Below are positions 49,892 through 61,331 of a stretch of DNA of 64,000 bases, piece after piece. The stretch covers positions 3,720,001 through 3,784,000 of the forward strand of contig NZ_CP107905.1 in NCBI RefSeq assembly GCF_036014015.1. Direction: 5' to 3'. A model generated the notes under the pieces. It was not told where the DNA came from and ran no database searches. It saw only the letters and a program-made list of their open reading frames with translations. The position numbers and the translations under genes are program-made. This stretch comes from Streptomyces sp. NBC_00457. Lineage in GTDB: Bacteria; Actinomycetota; Actinomycetes; Streptomycetales; Streptomycetaceae. Positions within the stretch are counted from its first letter, which is position 1. The number at the start of each line of letters is the position of its first letter.

Positions 49892-50529
49892 TCCGAGTGC
49901 TCGTCGCCGAGGACCAGTCGGCCGTGCGCGCCGGTCTCGTCCTCATCCTGCGCAGCGCGTCCGACATCGAGGTGGTCGGCGAGGCGGCGGACGGCGAGCA
50001 GGCGGTCGCGCGGGCCCGTGTACTGCGGCCGGACCTGGTGCTGATGGACGTTCAGATGCCGCGCCTGGACGGGGTGTCGGCGACCCGGCAGGTCGTGGCC
50101 GAAGGGCTGGCGGATGTGCTGGTCCTGACCACCTTCGACCTCGACGAGTATGTCTTCGGGGCGCTGCGGGCGGGCGCGTCCGGCTTCCTGCTCAAGAACA
50201 CCGACGCCAAGGATCTGCTGGACGCGGTACGGACGGTGGCGCGCGGCGAGGGCATCGTCGCCCCGGCCGTCACCCGGCGCCTGATCGCCGAGTTCGCCGC
50301 CCGCCCCGCACGGGAACCGAAGCCCGAACCGGCGGCGCTTGACACCCTCACCCGGCGCGAGCGCGAGGTGCTGTCCTGTCTCGGCGAGGGACTGTCGAAC
50401 GCCGAGATCGCCGGCCGCCTCGACATGGCGGAGGCGACCGTGAAGACGCACGTCAGCAGGCTGCTGGGGAAGCTGGAGCTGCGCAGCCGGGTGCAAGCGG
50501 CGGTGCTGGCACAGGAGTTGGGGATCTAG
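49888..50529 (+). CDS. Response regulator, NarL/FixJ family
   Basis: The protein has 213 residues. Receiver: VLVAEDQSAVRAGLVLIL with the phosphorylated Asp in LVLMDVQMPRLDG, TTFD and the Lys in FLLKNTDA. C-terminal LuxR-type helix-turn-helix: LTRREREVLSCLGEGLSN, EIAGRLDMAEATVKTHVSR. It pairs with the preceding kinase. The chitinase gene lies 163 bp downstream, but no evidence ties it to this regulator; DasR sites fit better. Confidence 0.92.
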   Translation: MIRVLVAEDQSAVRAGLVLILRSASDIEVVGEAADGEQAVARARVLRPDLVLMDVQMPRLDGVSATRQVVAEGLADVLVLTTFDLDEYVFGALRAGASGFLLKNTDAKDLLDAVRTVARGEGIVAPAVTRRLIAEFAARPAREPKPEPAALDTLTRREREVLSCLGEGLSNAEIAGRLDMAEATVKTHVSRLLGKLELRSRVQAAVLAQELGI

Positions 50530-50588
50530 CGGAACGGGGCCGCCGCGCAGGAGCCGATCAAGAGCCGCTCCAGAGCCATTCAAGACCA

Positions 50589-50632
50589 ACTGGTCTGGAC
50601 CTATTGACCTGTGGTCCAGACCTTTCTATTCT
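50589..50632 (+). promoter_or_regulatory. Chitinase promoter with two DasR-like repeats
   Basis: Two 12-bp direct repeats, TGGTCTGGACCT (50591-50602) and TGGTCCAGACCT (50612-50623), flank TTGACC (-35, 50604-50609). TATTCT (-10, 50627-50632) follows after 17 bp. This is the arrangement known for Streptomyces chitinase promoters, where the repeats overlap dre sites of the GntR repressor DasR and allow chitin/GlcNAc induction. Confidence 0.85.
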
Positions 50633-50692
50633 CGCGGCACCGTGGGCGTGAAGGCTCAGTCCCGCCCCCAACACCCCCTGAGGAGGCGCACG

Positions 50693-52519
50693 ATGCGCTT
50701 CAGACACAGAGTCGTGGCAGGGTTCGCGACCCTGCTGCTCCCTCTCGCCGGACTGGTCGGCCTCGCCAGCCCGGCCCAGGCGGCCACCTCCGCCACCGCC
50801 ACCTACGCCAAGACCCAGGACTGGGGCACCGGCTTCGAGGGCAAGTGGACCGTCAAGAACACCGGCGACACCACCATCAACTCCTGGACCGTCGAGTGGG
50901 ACTTCCCCTCCGGCACGTCCGTCACCTCTGCCTGGGACGCCGACGTCACCTCCTCCGGCACCCACTGGACCGCCAAGAACAAGTCCTGGAACGGCACCCT
51001 CTCCCCCGGCGCCTCCATCTCCTTCGGCTTCAACGGCAAGGGCTCCGGCGCCCCCGCCAACTGCAAGCTGAACAGCGGCAGTTGTGACGGCGGCCCCACG
51101 GTCCCCGGTGACAACCCGCCGTCCGCCCCCGGCACCCCGGCCGCCTCCGACATCACCAACACCTCGGTGAGACTGAGCTGGAGCGCGGCCACCGACGACA
51201 AGGGCATCAAGAACTACGACGTCCTGCGCGGCGGCACCAAGGTCGCGACGGTGACCTCGACGTCGTACACCGACACCGGCCTGACCGCCGGAACCGACTA
51301 CTCCTACACCGTCCAGGCCCGCGACACCGCCGACCAGACCGGCCCGGTCTCCGGCGCCCGCGCGGTCCGCACCACCGGCGGCACCACCGAACCCCCGCCG
51401 ACCGGCGACAAGGTCAAGCTCGGCTACTTCACCGAGTGGGGTGTCTACGGCCGCAACTACCACGTCAAGAACCTGGTGACCTCGGGTTCGGCGTCCAAGA
51501 TCACGCACATCAACTACGCGTTCGGCAACGTCAAGAACGGTCAGTGCACCGTCGACGACACCTACGCCGCCTACGACAAGGCCTACACCGCCGACCAGTC
51601 CGTCAGCGGCACCGCCGACACGTGGGACCAGCCGCTGCGCGGCAACTTCAACCAGCTCCGCCAGCTCAAGGCCAAGTACCCGCACATCAAGGTGCTGTAC
51701 TCCTTCGGCGGCTGGACCTACTCCGGCGGCTTCGGCCAGGCCGCACAGAACCCGGCCGCGTTCGCCAAGTCCTGCAAGGCCGTCGTCGAGGACCCGCGCT
51801 GGGCCGACGTCTTCGACGGCATCGACATGGACTGGGAGTACCCGAACGCCTGCGGCCTGACCTGCGACACCAGCGGGCCGGCGGCGTTCAAGAACCTCAT
51901 GTCGGCGCTGCGCACGGAGTTCGGCTCCAACTACCTCGTCACCGCCGCCATCACCGGCGACGGCTCCTCCGGCGGCAAGCTCGACGTGGCCGACTACGGC
52001 GGCGCCGCGGCCTCGCTCGACTGGTACAACGTGATGACGTACGACTACTTCGGCGCCTTCGACGCGGACGGCCCGACCGCTCCGCACTCGCCCCTGACCT
52101 CGTACTCCGGCATCCCGGCCGCGGGCTTCAACTCCGCCGACGCGATCGCCAAGCTCAAGGCCAAGGGCGTCCCCTCAGCCAAGCTGCTCCTCGGCATCGG
52201 CTTCTACGGCCGCGGCTGGACCGGCGTCACCCAGTCCGCCCCCGGCGGCACGGCGACCGGCGCGGCCCCGGGAACGTACGAGGCGGGCATCGAGGACTAC
52301 AAGGTGCTCAAGAACTCCTGCCCCGCCACCGGCACCATCGCCGGGACCGCCTACGCGCACTGCGGCAACAACTGGTGGTCCTACGACACCCCGTCGACGA
52401 TCGCCGGAAAGATGACGTGGGCCAAGAACCAGGGCCTCGGCGGCGCGTTCTTCTGGGAGTTCAGCGGTGACACCGGCAATGGCGAGCTGCTGACCGCGAT
52501 CAACAACGGGCTGAAGTAG
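50693..52519 (+). CDS. chiC: Secreted GH18 chitinase (CBM2-FnIII-GH18)
   Basis: The protein has 608 residues from ATG 50693, with AGGAGG upstream. Signal peptide 1-30 (cleavage after SPAQA). A CBM2 cellulose/chitin-binding domain (ATYAKTQDWGTGFEGKW to CKLNSGSC) leads to a linker, FnIII domain (PGTPAASDITNTSVRLSWS) and a GH18 barrel with the catalytic DGIDMDWEYPNA (DxxDxDxE). Order and length match Streptomyces ChiC. It hydrolyses chitin outside the cell. The symbol is by resemblance. Confidence 0.92.
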   Translation: MRFRHRVVAGFATLLLPLAGLVGLASPAQAATSATATYAKTQDWGTGFEGKWTVKNTGDTTINSWTVEWDFPSGTSVTSAWDADVTSSGTHWTAKNKSWNGTLSPGASISFGFNGKGSGAPANCKLNSGSCDGGPTVPGDNPPSAPGTPAASDITNTSVRLSWSAATDDKGIKNYDVLRGGTKVATVTSTSYTDTGLTAGTDYSYTVQARDTADQTGPVSGARAVRTTGGTTEPPPTGDKVKLGYFTEWGVYGRNYHVKNLVTSGSASKITHINYAFGNVKNGQCTVDDTYAAYDKAYTADQSVSGTADTWDQPLRGNFNQLRQLKAKYPHIKVLYSFGGWTYSGGFGQAAQNPAAFAKSCKAVVEDPRWADVFDGIDMDWEYPNACGLTCDTSGPAAFKNLMSALRTEFGSNYLVTAAITGDGSSGGKLDVADYGGAAASLDWYNVMTYDYFGAFDADGPTAPHSPLTSYSGIPAAGFNSADAIAKLKAKGVPSAKLLLGIGFYGRGWTGVTQSAPGGTATGAAPGTYEAGIEDYKVLKNSCPATGTIAGTAYAHCGNNWWSYDTPSTIAGKMTWAKNQGLGGAFFWEFSGDTGNGELLTAINNGLK

Positions 52520-52524
52520 ACCCG

Positions 52525-52971
52525 TTAAGCAACATTGACGCGCTGACCGGGCGGGGCTGCCTCAAGCCACGCGAGGAAACCGGTCAGCGCGTCTTCGCTC
52601 ATCGCGAGTTCCAGGCGCGTGCCCCGGTGCAGACAGGTGAGGATCACCGCGTCGGAGAGCAGCGCAAGCTCCTCCTCGCCCTCGGGGAGGCGGCGGCCGG
52701 CGACCTCGATCGCGGCGCGCTCCAGGATGCGGCGGGGGCGGTAGGCGTAGGAGAAGACGCGGTACCACTCGACGCGGTCGCCGTTGTAGCGGGCGACGCC
52801 GTAGCTCCAGCCCTTGCCGCTGGTGTCGGTCTTCTCCGGGACGTCCCAGCGCAGGGAGCAGTCGAAGGTGCCGCCGGAGCGCTGGATGAGCCTGCGGCGC
52901 AGGCCGAAGACGAACAGCCCCACCACCACGAGGGCGACGACAATTCCGCACACAGTCAGAGCGAGGACCAT
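52525..52971 (-). CDS. DUF2550 membrane-anchored protein
   Basis: The protein has 148 residues from ATG 52971, with AGGAGG 9 bases upstream. One N-terminal membrane helix (VLALTVCGIVVALVVVGLFV) then RRRLIQRSGGTFDCSLRWD and a PH-like soluble region (YGVARYNGDRVEWYRVFSY) mark DUF2550. It lies behind the ATP synthase operon in most Streptomyces. Function unknown. Its 3' end overlaps an inverted repeat that can end the chitinase transcript. Confidence 0.88.
   Translation of the reverse strand: MVLALTVCGIVVALVVVGLFVFGLRRRLIQRSGGTFDCSLRWDVPEKTDTSGKGWSYGVARYNGDRVEWYRVFSYAYRPRRILERAAIEVAGRRLPEGEEELALLSDAVILTCLHRGTRLELAMSEDALTGFLAWLEAAPPGQRVNVA
52537..52593 (+). terminator. Inverted repeat ending the chitinase transcript
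   Basis: A perfect 14-bp stem (GACGCGCTGACCGG with its complement) and a 29-nt loop begin 17 bp after the chiC stop. It lies inside the 3' end of the convergent DUF2550 coding sequence, so the same bases serve both. Confidence 0.6.
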
Positions 52972-53027
52972 CGGCACCGACCTCCTCGTCTCCTCGGTAA
53001 CGGAATGGAAAAAACACCCATATTCGC

Positions 53028-53075
53028 CTCAGCCGCGGCTGGTACCGGATCGCTCCGGTTCCAGCCGCGGCTGAG
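53028..53075 (-). terminator. Terminator of the ATP synthase operon
   Basis: A 22-bp stem with one mismatch and a TCGC tetraloop starts 25 bp after the atpC stop. A T-rich tract (TTTTTTCC) follows a little further in the leftward direction. Its long stem suits the end of a strongly transcribed operon. Confidence 0.88.
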
Positions 53076-53100
53076 TGACGTCATCACACGGTGAGCGGTG

Positions 53101-53475
53101 TCAGCTCGCCGCCGCCGCACGCAGTCGTACGTCTGCGCGCCGCTCGGCGGTGGCATCGCCCTCCGCCTTCGCGCGTTCGAGCTCTCGCTCGGCGCGCTGG
53201 ACATCGATCTCGTCCGACAGCTCGGCGATCTCGGCCAGCAACGACAGCTTGTTGTCCGCGAACGAGATGAAACCGCCGTGCACCGCGGCGACGACCGTCC
53301 CACCATCACTCGTACGGATGGTCACCGGGCCCGACTCCAGCACACCGAGCAGCGGCTGGTGACCGGGCATGACGCCGATGTCGCCGGACGTGGTGCGCGC
53401 GACGACCAGGGTGGCCTCGCCGGACCAGACCTCTCGGTCGGCCGCGACCAGCGCGACGTGCAGCTCAGCAGCCAA
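53101..53475 (-). CDS. atpC: ATP synthase F1 epsilon subunit
   Basis: The protein has 124 residues. The N-terminal beta-sandwich (LHVALVAADREVWSGEA, GDIGVMPGHQPLLGVLES, FISFADNKLSLLAEIAE) and the C-terminal helical pair (AERELERAKAEGDATAERR) are complete. Epsilon couples rotation to catalysis and limits ATP hydrolysis. It is the last gene of the operon, separated from atpD by 262 bp that hold a repeat hairpin. Confidence 0.97.
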   Translation of the reverse strand: MAAELHVALVAADREVWSGEATLVVARTTSGDIGVMPGHQPLLGVLESGPVTIRTSDGGTVVAAVHGGFISFADNKLSLLAEIAELSDEIDVQRAERELERAKAEGDATAERRADVRLRAAAAS

Positions 53476-53737
53476 GGGTGGCTCCTCGGGTCACCACCCG
53501 GCTCTTATCGCCGGGTGTTAGGTACAAGTCTAGTGGGGCGCCGAGCACCAAGGTGTCGGGCCCCGCCCCAGGGCTCGGCCGGGGGTCTGGGGGTTGGCCC
53601 CCAGGCAATGCAGCGTAGGCGTGATGAGAGGGGCGGACCGCACCCCGCAGGGCAAGCCCGCGAGGCGCCGCTCCACCCCTCTCACCCAAGAGGCGGTTCC
53701 TGCTGCGAGACCAGTTCAGCCCGCCGCAGGCGCTCGC
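53476..53737. repeat. Spacer in atpDC with dispersed hairpin element
   Basis: The 262-bp gap carries CTGGGGG-TTGG-CCCCCAG (53587-53604), preceded by GGGGGT. The same design occurs in the atpA-atpH spacer (57751-57767). It may be an mRNA-processing or attenuation element that sets epsilon levels relative to beta. No gene was seen in the spacer. Confidence 0.6.
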
Positions 53738-56088
<2,351 letters not shown>

Positions 56089-56109
56089 GAGTCAGGTCCC
56101 TTCCTTACG

Positions 56110-57702
56110 TCACTTGGAGACGCTGACGGCCGATTCCTCGCCCAGCAGCTTGCCGTCCGAGGTCTCGAACTGCTTCTTGAACTCCGCGACCCCGTCGGCC
56201 AGGGCCTGCAGCGTGTCGTCGGACATCTTGCCGCCCTCGCGGATGGAGGTGAGCAGGCCCTGCTCCTTGCGGTGCAGGTACTCCAGCAGCTCCTTCTCGA
56301 AGCGGCGGATGTCGTTCACCGGCACCTCGTCCATCTTGCCGGTGGTGCCGGCCCAGATGGAGACGACCTGGTCCTCGGTGGCCATCGGCTGGTACTGCGG
56401 CTGCTTGAGCAGCTCGACCATGCGCTGACCGCGCTCCAGCTGCGCCTTCGACGCGGCGTCCAGGTCGGAACCGAAGGCGGCGAACGCCTCCAGCTCACGG
56501 AACTGGGCGAGGTCCACGCGCAGACGGCCGGAAACCTGCCGGATGGCCTTGTGCTGGGCGGAGCCACCGACTCGGGAGACCGAGATACCGACGTTCAGGG
56601 CCGGACGCTGACCGGCGTTGAACAGGTCGGACTCCAGGAAGCACTGGCCGTCGGTGATGGAGATGACGTTGGTCGGGATGAACGCCGAGACGTCGTTGGC
56701 CTTGGTCTCGACGATCGGCAGACCGGTCATCGAGCCGGCGCCCATCTCGTCGGACAGCTTCGCGCAGCGCTCCAGCAGACGGGAGTGCAGGTAGAAGACG
56801 TCACCCGGGTAGGCCTCACGGCCCGGCGGGCGGCGCAGCAGCAGGGACACGGCGCGGTAGGCGTCGGCCTGCTTGGAGAGGTCGTCGAAGATGATCAGGA
56901 CGTGCTTGCCCTGGTACATCCAGTGCTGGCCGATGGCCGAACCGGTGTACGGCGCCAGGTACTTGAAGCCGGCCGGGTCGGACGCCGGGGCGGCGACGAT
57001 GGTCGTGTACTCCAGAGCGCCGGCCTCTTCGAGGGCACCACGCACGGAGGCGATGGTCGAGCCCTTCTGACCGATGGCGACGTAGATGCAGCGGACCTGC
57101 TTGTTCGGGTCGCCCGTGCGCCAGTTGTCGCGCTGGTTGATGATCGTGTCGACGGCCAGAGCGGTCTTGCCGGTCTGCCGGTCACCGATGATCAGCTGAC
57201 GCTGACCACGGCCGATCGGGGTCATCGTGTCGACGGCCTTGTAGCCGGTCTCCATCGGCTCGTGCACCGACTTACGGACCATGACGCCCGGGGCCTGCAG
57301 CTCGAGGGCGCGGCGACTGTCGGTCTCGATCTCGCCGAGGCCGTCGATCGGGGTGCCGAGCGGGTCGACCACGCGGCCGAGGTAGCCCTCGCCGACAGCC
57401 ACGGAGAGCACCTCACCGGTGCGCTGCACCGGCTGGCCCTCCTCGATGCCGCTGAACTCACCGAGGACGATGGCGCCGATCTCGCGCTCTTCCAGGTTGA
57501 GCGCGAGGCCGAGGGTGCCGTCCTCGAACTTCAGCAGTTCGTTGGCCATGGCCGAGGGAAGACCCTCGACCTTCGCGATGCCGTCGCCGGCAAGGGTGAC
57601 CGTACCGACCTCCTCGCGCGAGGCCGCGTCCGGCTTGTACGACTGGACAAACGTCTCCAGCGCGTCCCGGATCTCCTCCGGCCGGATCGTGAGCTCCGCC
57701 AT
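56110..57702 (-). CDS. atpA: ATP synthase F1 alpha subunit
   Basis: The protein has 530 residues from ATG 57702 ([16 protein letters not shown]). The non-catalytic P-loop [15 protein letters not shown], the conserved block [20 protein letters not shown] and [16 protein letters not shown] are present. Alpha forms the hexamer with beta. An upstream in-frame extension to 57804 has no ribosome site and covers the spacer hairpin, so it was not used. Confidence 0.98.
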   Translation of the reverse strand: MAELTIRPEEIRDALETFVQSYKPDAASREEVGTVTLAGDGIAKVEGLPSAMANELLKFEDGTLGLALNLEEREIGAIVLGEFSGIEEGQPVQRTGEVLSVAVGEGYLGRVVDPLGTPIDGLGEIETDSRRALELQAPGVMVRKSVHEPMETGYKAVDTMTPIGRGQRQLIIGDRQTGKTALAVDTIINQRDNWRTGDPNKQVRCIYVAIGQKGSTIASVRGALEEAGALEYTTIVAAPASDPAGFKYLAPYTGSAIGQHWMYQGKHVLIIFDDLSKQADAYRAVSLLLRRPPGREAYPGDVFYLHSRLLERCAKLSDEMGAGSMTGLPIVETKANDVSAFIPTNVISITDGQCFLESDLFNAGQRPALNVGISVSRVGGSAQHKAIRQVSGRLRVDLAQFRELEAFAAFGSDLDAASKAQLERGQRMVELLKQPQYQPMATEDQVVSIWAGTTGKMDEVPVNDIRRFEKELLEYLHRKEQGLLTSIREGGKMSDDTLQALADGVAEFKKQFETSDGKLLGEESAVSVSK

Positions 57703-57750
57703 CTGGGTTCCCTGCTCTCCTTGTTGGGCCCGAAGTTTCAACTTGGGGGT

Positions 57751-57767
57751 CTGGGGGCGACCCCCAG
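57751..57767. repeat. Hairpin element in the atpA-atpH spacer
   Basis: CTGGGGG-CGA-CCCCCAG, preceded by GGGGGT, has the same stem as in the atpD-atpC spacer. It lies in the 123-bp gap between atpH and atpA and may affect mRNA stability or stoichiometry. Confidence 0.6.
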
Positions 57768-57825
57768 GAATCCTCTGCACGGCCCAACCGGGCCGTAGGT
57801 ACACGTACTGCTTATGAAGTTGCTG

Positions 57826-58641
57826 CTAGCTCGCCAGGCGGCGGCCGGCGTCCTCGATGCGGTCCGCGATCGAGCCGTTGATGACCTCGTCACCGACCTG
57901 CACCCGGATCCCGCCGAGAACGTCGGGGTCCACGTCCAGGTTGAGGTGCATCGGACGGCCGTAGAGCTTTGCCAGGGCGGCACCCAGGCGCCGCTTCTGG
58001 CCGTCGCTCAGCGGTACTGCCGAGGTGACCACGGCCACCATCCGGTCGCGGCGCTCGGCGGCGAGCTTGGAGAGGGACTCCAGTCCCGCTTCCAGGCTAC
58101 GTCCCCGCGGCACGGTCACAAGGCGCGTCACCAGACGCTCGGTGGTCGCGGCGGCCCGGCCACCGAGCAGGCTGCGCAGCAGCTCGCTCTTGGCGGAGGT
58201 CGTCGCGGACCGGTTGGTGAGCGCGGCGCGCAGCTCGGTGTTGGAGGAGATGATCCGGCCGAACCGGAACAGCTCGTCCTCGACATCGTCGAGCGTGCCC
58301 GCCTTCTGGGCGGCGGTGAAGTCGGCGATGTTGGCCAGCTCCTCCAGTGCGTCCACCAGGTCGCGCGACTGCGACCAGCGGGAGCGCACCATGCCGGACA
58401 GCAGGTCGGCGACCTCGCCGCTGACCTGACCGCCGATGAGGCGCTGGGCCAGGTCGGCCTTGGCCTCGCCGGTCTGCGCCGGGTCGGTCAGGACCCGACG
58501 CAGCGACACCTCGCGGTGCAGCAGCGCGGTGAGGGCGGCCAGCTCGTCGGCGAGCGAGCCGGCGTTCACGGACGTGTTGTCCGTCAGCGCGTCGAGACGC
58601 TCGCGTGCGGCTGCCAGGGCCTCGCGGCTCGCTCCGTTCAT
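57826..58641 (-). CDS. atpH: ATP synthase F1 delta subunit
   Basis: The protein has 271 residues, the long form usual in actinomycetes. The N-terminal helical domain (ALAAARERLDALTDNTSVN) and the C-terminal OSCP-type end (DVLGGIRVQVGDEVINGSIA) are present. Delta ties the F1 head to the peripheral stalk. It overlaps atpF by 4 bp (ATGA). Confidence 0.96.
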   Translation of the reverse strand: MNGASREALAAARERLDALTDNTSVNAGSLADELAALTALLHREVSLRRVLTDPAQTGEAKADLAQRLIGGQVSGEVADLLSGMVRSRWSQSRDLVDALEELANIADFTAAQKAGTLDDVEDELFRFGRIISSNTELRAALTNRSATTSAKSELLRSLLGGRAAATTERLVTRLVTVPRGRSLEAGLESLSKLAAERRDRMVAVVTSAVPLSDGQKRRLGAALAKLYGRPMHLNLDVDPDVLGGIRVQVGDEVINGSIADRIEDAGRRLAS

Positions 58642-59189
58642 CGGGTGGCCTCGGCCTTCTCCTCGAGCTCGTCGAGGAAGCGGTCGATCACACGGCTCTG
58701 CCGGGCGTGGTCCTCGAGGGACTCGCCGACGAGCTTGCCGGCCAGGTCGGTGGCGATCTTGCCGACGTCCTGGCGCAGCGCCGACGAGGCGGCCTTGCGG
58801 TCGGCCTCGATCTGCGCGTGACCGGCGGCGATGATCTCCTCACGCTGCCGCTGGCCCTCCGCGCGCATCTCGGCGATGAGCGTGGCGCCCTGCTCCTGCG
58901 CCTCCTGGCGCAGTCGCGCGGCCTCGTGCCGGGCCTCGGCGAGCTGGGCCTTGTACTGCTCAAGGACGCTCTGGGCCTCGGTCTGCGCGGCCTCGGCCTT
59001 TTCGATACCGCCCTCGATGGCCTCGCGACGCTCTTCCAGAACCTTGTTGATGGTCGGGAGGAGCTTCTTGGCGAGGAAGCCGAAGACGATGACGAAAGCG
59101 ATGAGGCCGATGACAACTTCCGGCCACGGCGGGATGAGGGGGTTCTCCTTCTCACCCTCAGCCGCCAGCAAAACCAGGGCGGAGTTCAC
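58638..59189 (-). CDS. atpF: ATP synthase F0 b subunit
   Basis: The protein has 183 residues. One N-terminal membrane helix (WPEVVIGLIAFVIVFGFLA) is followed by a long charged helix (EAAQTEAQSVLEQYKAQLAE) that forms the stator dimer. It is a single b gene; no second b' is present. Confidence 0.97.
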   Translation of the reverse strand: MNSALVLLAAEGEKENPLIPPWPEVVIGLIAFVIVFGFLAKKLLPTINKVLEERREAIEGGIEKAEAAQTEAQSVLEQYKAQLAEARHEAARLRQEAQEQGATLIAEMRAEGQRQREEIIAAGHAQIEADRKAASSALRQDVGKIATDLAGKLVGESLEDHARQSRVIDRFLDELEEKAEATR

Positions 59190-59231
59190 ATCAGTGCCTT
59201 TCGTCGACAGGGTCGGTCGTCAGGGCTCGTC

Positions 59232-59471
<240 letters not shown>

Positions 59472-59528
59472 TTACGGACCGGTGGGGGTTGGCCACCGGA
59501 CGGCTATGGGGGTGTTGCGGGGCGGTGC

Positions 59529-60374
59529 TCAGTGGTGCTCGGCGAGCGCGCCCTGGATGAAGGTGCAGGTCAGGAGGACGAAGACGTACGCCTGAACCGC
59601 CTGGATGAAGAGCTCGAAGGCGGTCATCACGATGACCATCACGAACGAGACACCTGAGTAGGCGATACCGATGCCGTTGAGCATGTACCAGCTGGCGATG
59701 GTGAACAGCAGCAGCAGCGTGTGCCCCGCGAACATGTTCGCGAAGAGTCGCACCGCGTGCGTGAACGGACGGACCAGCAGGTTCGAGGCGAGCTCGATGG
59801 TCATGGACAGCGGGAGCACCGCGCCCAGCGACTTGTCGTAGCCGGAGAAGTTCTTGAAGGCTCCGACGAAGCCGTGCCGCTTGAAGGTCAGCGAGACCCA
59901 CAGGATGTAGACGATCAGCGCCAGGACCAGCGGGTAGGCGATGATCGACGTCACCGGGAAGGCGGCGACCGGGACGATGGACCAGAGGTTCATCATCCAG
60001 ATGAAGAAGAAGAGGGAGACGGCGAGCGGAACGTACTTCTCGCCCTCCTTCTTGCCGATCGTCTCGTAGACGATGCCGCGGCGTACGAAGTCGTAGCCGG
60101 CTTCGGCGATCATCTGGAGCTTGCCGGGGACGACCTTCGGCCGGGCGAACGCGGCCCAGAAGAAGCCCACCACGATGATCGAACCCAGCAGGGCGAGCAG
60201 CATCGGCTTGTTGAAATAGAAGGCGTTGCCGTCCGCGTCGCCCATGAGCGGCTCGAACAGGAACGAGTGCAGGCCCGGGGCGACAGTGTCGAAGCCACAT
60301 CCGTCGAAGAGGTGGCAGTTCGTGTCGAAGGCGAGGGCCTGCGTCGGGTCAGCACTCACCGCGGGCTCCTTCAT
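59529..60374 (-). CDS. atpB: ATP synthase F0 a subunit
   Basis: The protein has 281 residues from ATG 60374 (MKEPAVSADPTQ). Several membrane helices and the essential Arg region HAVRLFANMFAGHTLLLL (proton-channel Arg) with FELFIQAVQAYVFVLL are intact. It forms the half-channels with the c-ring. A 210-bp gap separates it from atpI and may carry an internal promoter; no clear -10/-35 was found. Confidence 0.97.
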   Translation of the reverse strand: MKEPAVSADPTQALAFDTNCHLFDGCGFDTVAPGLHSFLFEPLMGDADGNAFYFNKPMLLALLGSIIVVGFFWAAFARPKVVPGKLQMIAEAGYDFVRRGIVYETIGKKEGEKYVPLAVSLFFFIWMMNLWSIVPVAAFPVTSIIAYPLVLALIVYILWVSLTFKRHGFVGAFKNFSGYDKSLGAVLPLSMTIELASNLLVRPFTHAVRLFANMFAGHTLLLLFTIASWYMLNGIGIAYSGVSFVMVIVMTAFELFIQAVQAYVFVLLTCTFIQGALAEHH

Positions 60375-60584
60375 CGTGGCGCATAGGTACGGCAACCTCG
60401 TTGTGTCGGCGCGGCACGCGGCCGCGGTTCGGCACGGGACTGGTGTTACGGATGTGGGGGCGGCTGTGGGGCATCTCGCCCTGCGTGTGAGCAGGCGTCA
60501 GCTCAGATGCCCGCGCCCGCGATGCCGCAGTTGGCACCGGACGATAGCAGGGTCTGTCATGCGCCTTTATCCCGGCCCTACCCC

Positions 60585-61031
60585 TCACGACGAGTGCCCC
60601 GTCTTCTCGGGCTTGTCGCCGTTCTTGGGGGCGGACGAGTCCGGTTCGACGTAGAGAATCTTGGCTTTCATGTGGGCACGCGCCTGCGCGGCGATCCAGG
60701 CGAGGGTGCCGGCGACGAGCGTGAGGGCGAAGGCCCGGGGGTTGAACAGGGTGGTGTTCTTGAACGCGGCGAGGAAGATGAACAGCAGAAGAATCTGTGC
60801 CGCGTAGAGCATCAGGCCCATCGCCTGGAAAAGGTGCGGAAGCGATTTGGCAGTGCGCTGCAGAACGTAGAGACCGATCCCCATGAAGAGGATCACCACC
60901 AGCGTCGCGACGACGGCCCCGACCGCCCCTTTGCCACCGGCGACCACGCCGCTGACGACGGCGGCGATCGCGCCGACGGCAGCTGTGGGCACAGCGGCCT
61001 GGAGCAGGATCCGGACGTCATTGGACGGCAT
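60585..61031 (-). CDS. atpI: ATP synthase protein I
   Basis: The protein has 148 residues from ATG 61031 (MPSNDVRILLQAAVP), with GGAG 8 bases upstream. Four membrane helices, including GAVGAVVATLVVILFMGIGL and AAQILLLFIFLAAF. AtpI-type proteins help assemble the c-ring or transport magnesium. It is the first gene of the operon. An alternative ATG at 61073 is in frame but has a poorer site. Confidence 0.88.
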   Translation of the reverse strand: MPSNDVRILLQAAVPTAAVGAIAAVVSGVVAGGKGAVGAVVATLVVILFMGIGLYVLQRTAKSLPHLFQAMGLMLYAAQILLLFIFLAAFKNTTLFNPRAFALTLVAGTLAWIAAQARAHMKAKILYVEPDSSAPKNGDKPEKTGHSS

Positions 61032-61331
61032 GGCGGCAACTCCGCTTTCGCAGGGGGGCAGGGGTGTCGTCATGGACGAGCGTAGCCCCGGGTGGGGAGT
61101 GGTCCTCACGCCAATGGGCCGTCGCACTGCGGCCCTTCGACTGTGTCCCGGGGTTCTCGTGAACCGTATCACAAACTATTTGATGAGGTCTTTACCTAAT
61201 GGCTGTGCTGGGTGTCACACATGAGAGTGACACTGCGCGTCTGTGCAGATCCAGCACCGCTTTGTCTGGTATTGGGGATCTTCGTTCCCCCACGAGTTGG
61301 CAATGCTCTAGTCAGATTCTTACCTTGAGCG
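61032..61331 (-). promoter_or_regulatory. Promoter region of the ATP synthase operon
   Basis: This 300-bp gap before atpI holds the A/T-richest DNA nearby (CACAAACTATTTGATGAG at 61170-61187) and the inverted repeat GTGTCAC-8-GTGACAC (61212-61233). The operon promoter is probably near 61150-61200, but no -10/-35 pair stands out. The repeat could be an operator or a terminator stem for the gene ending at 61332. Confidence 0.5.
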
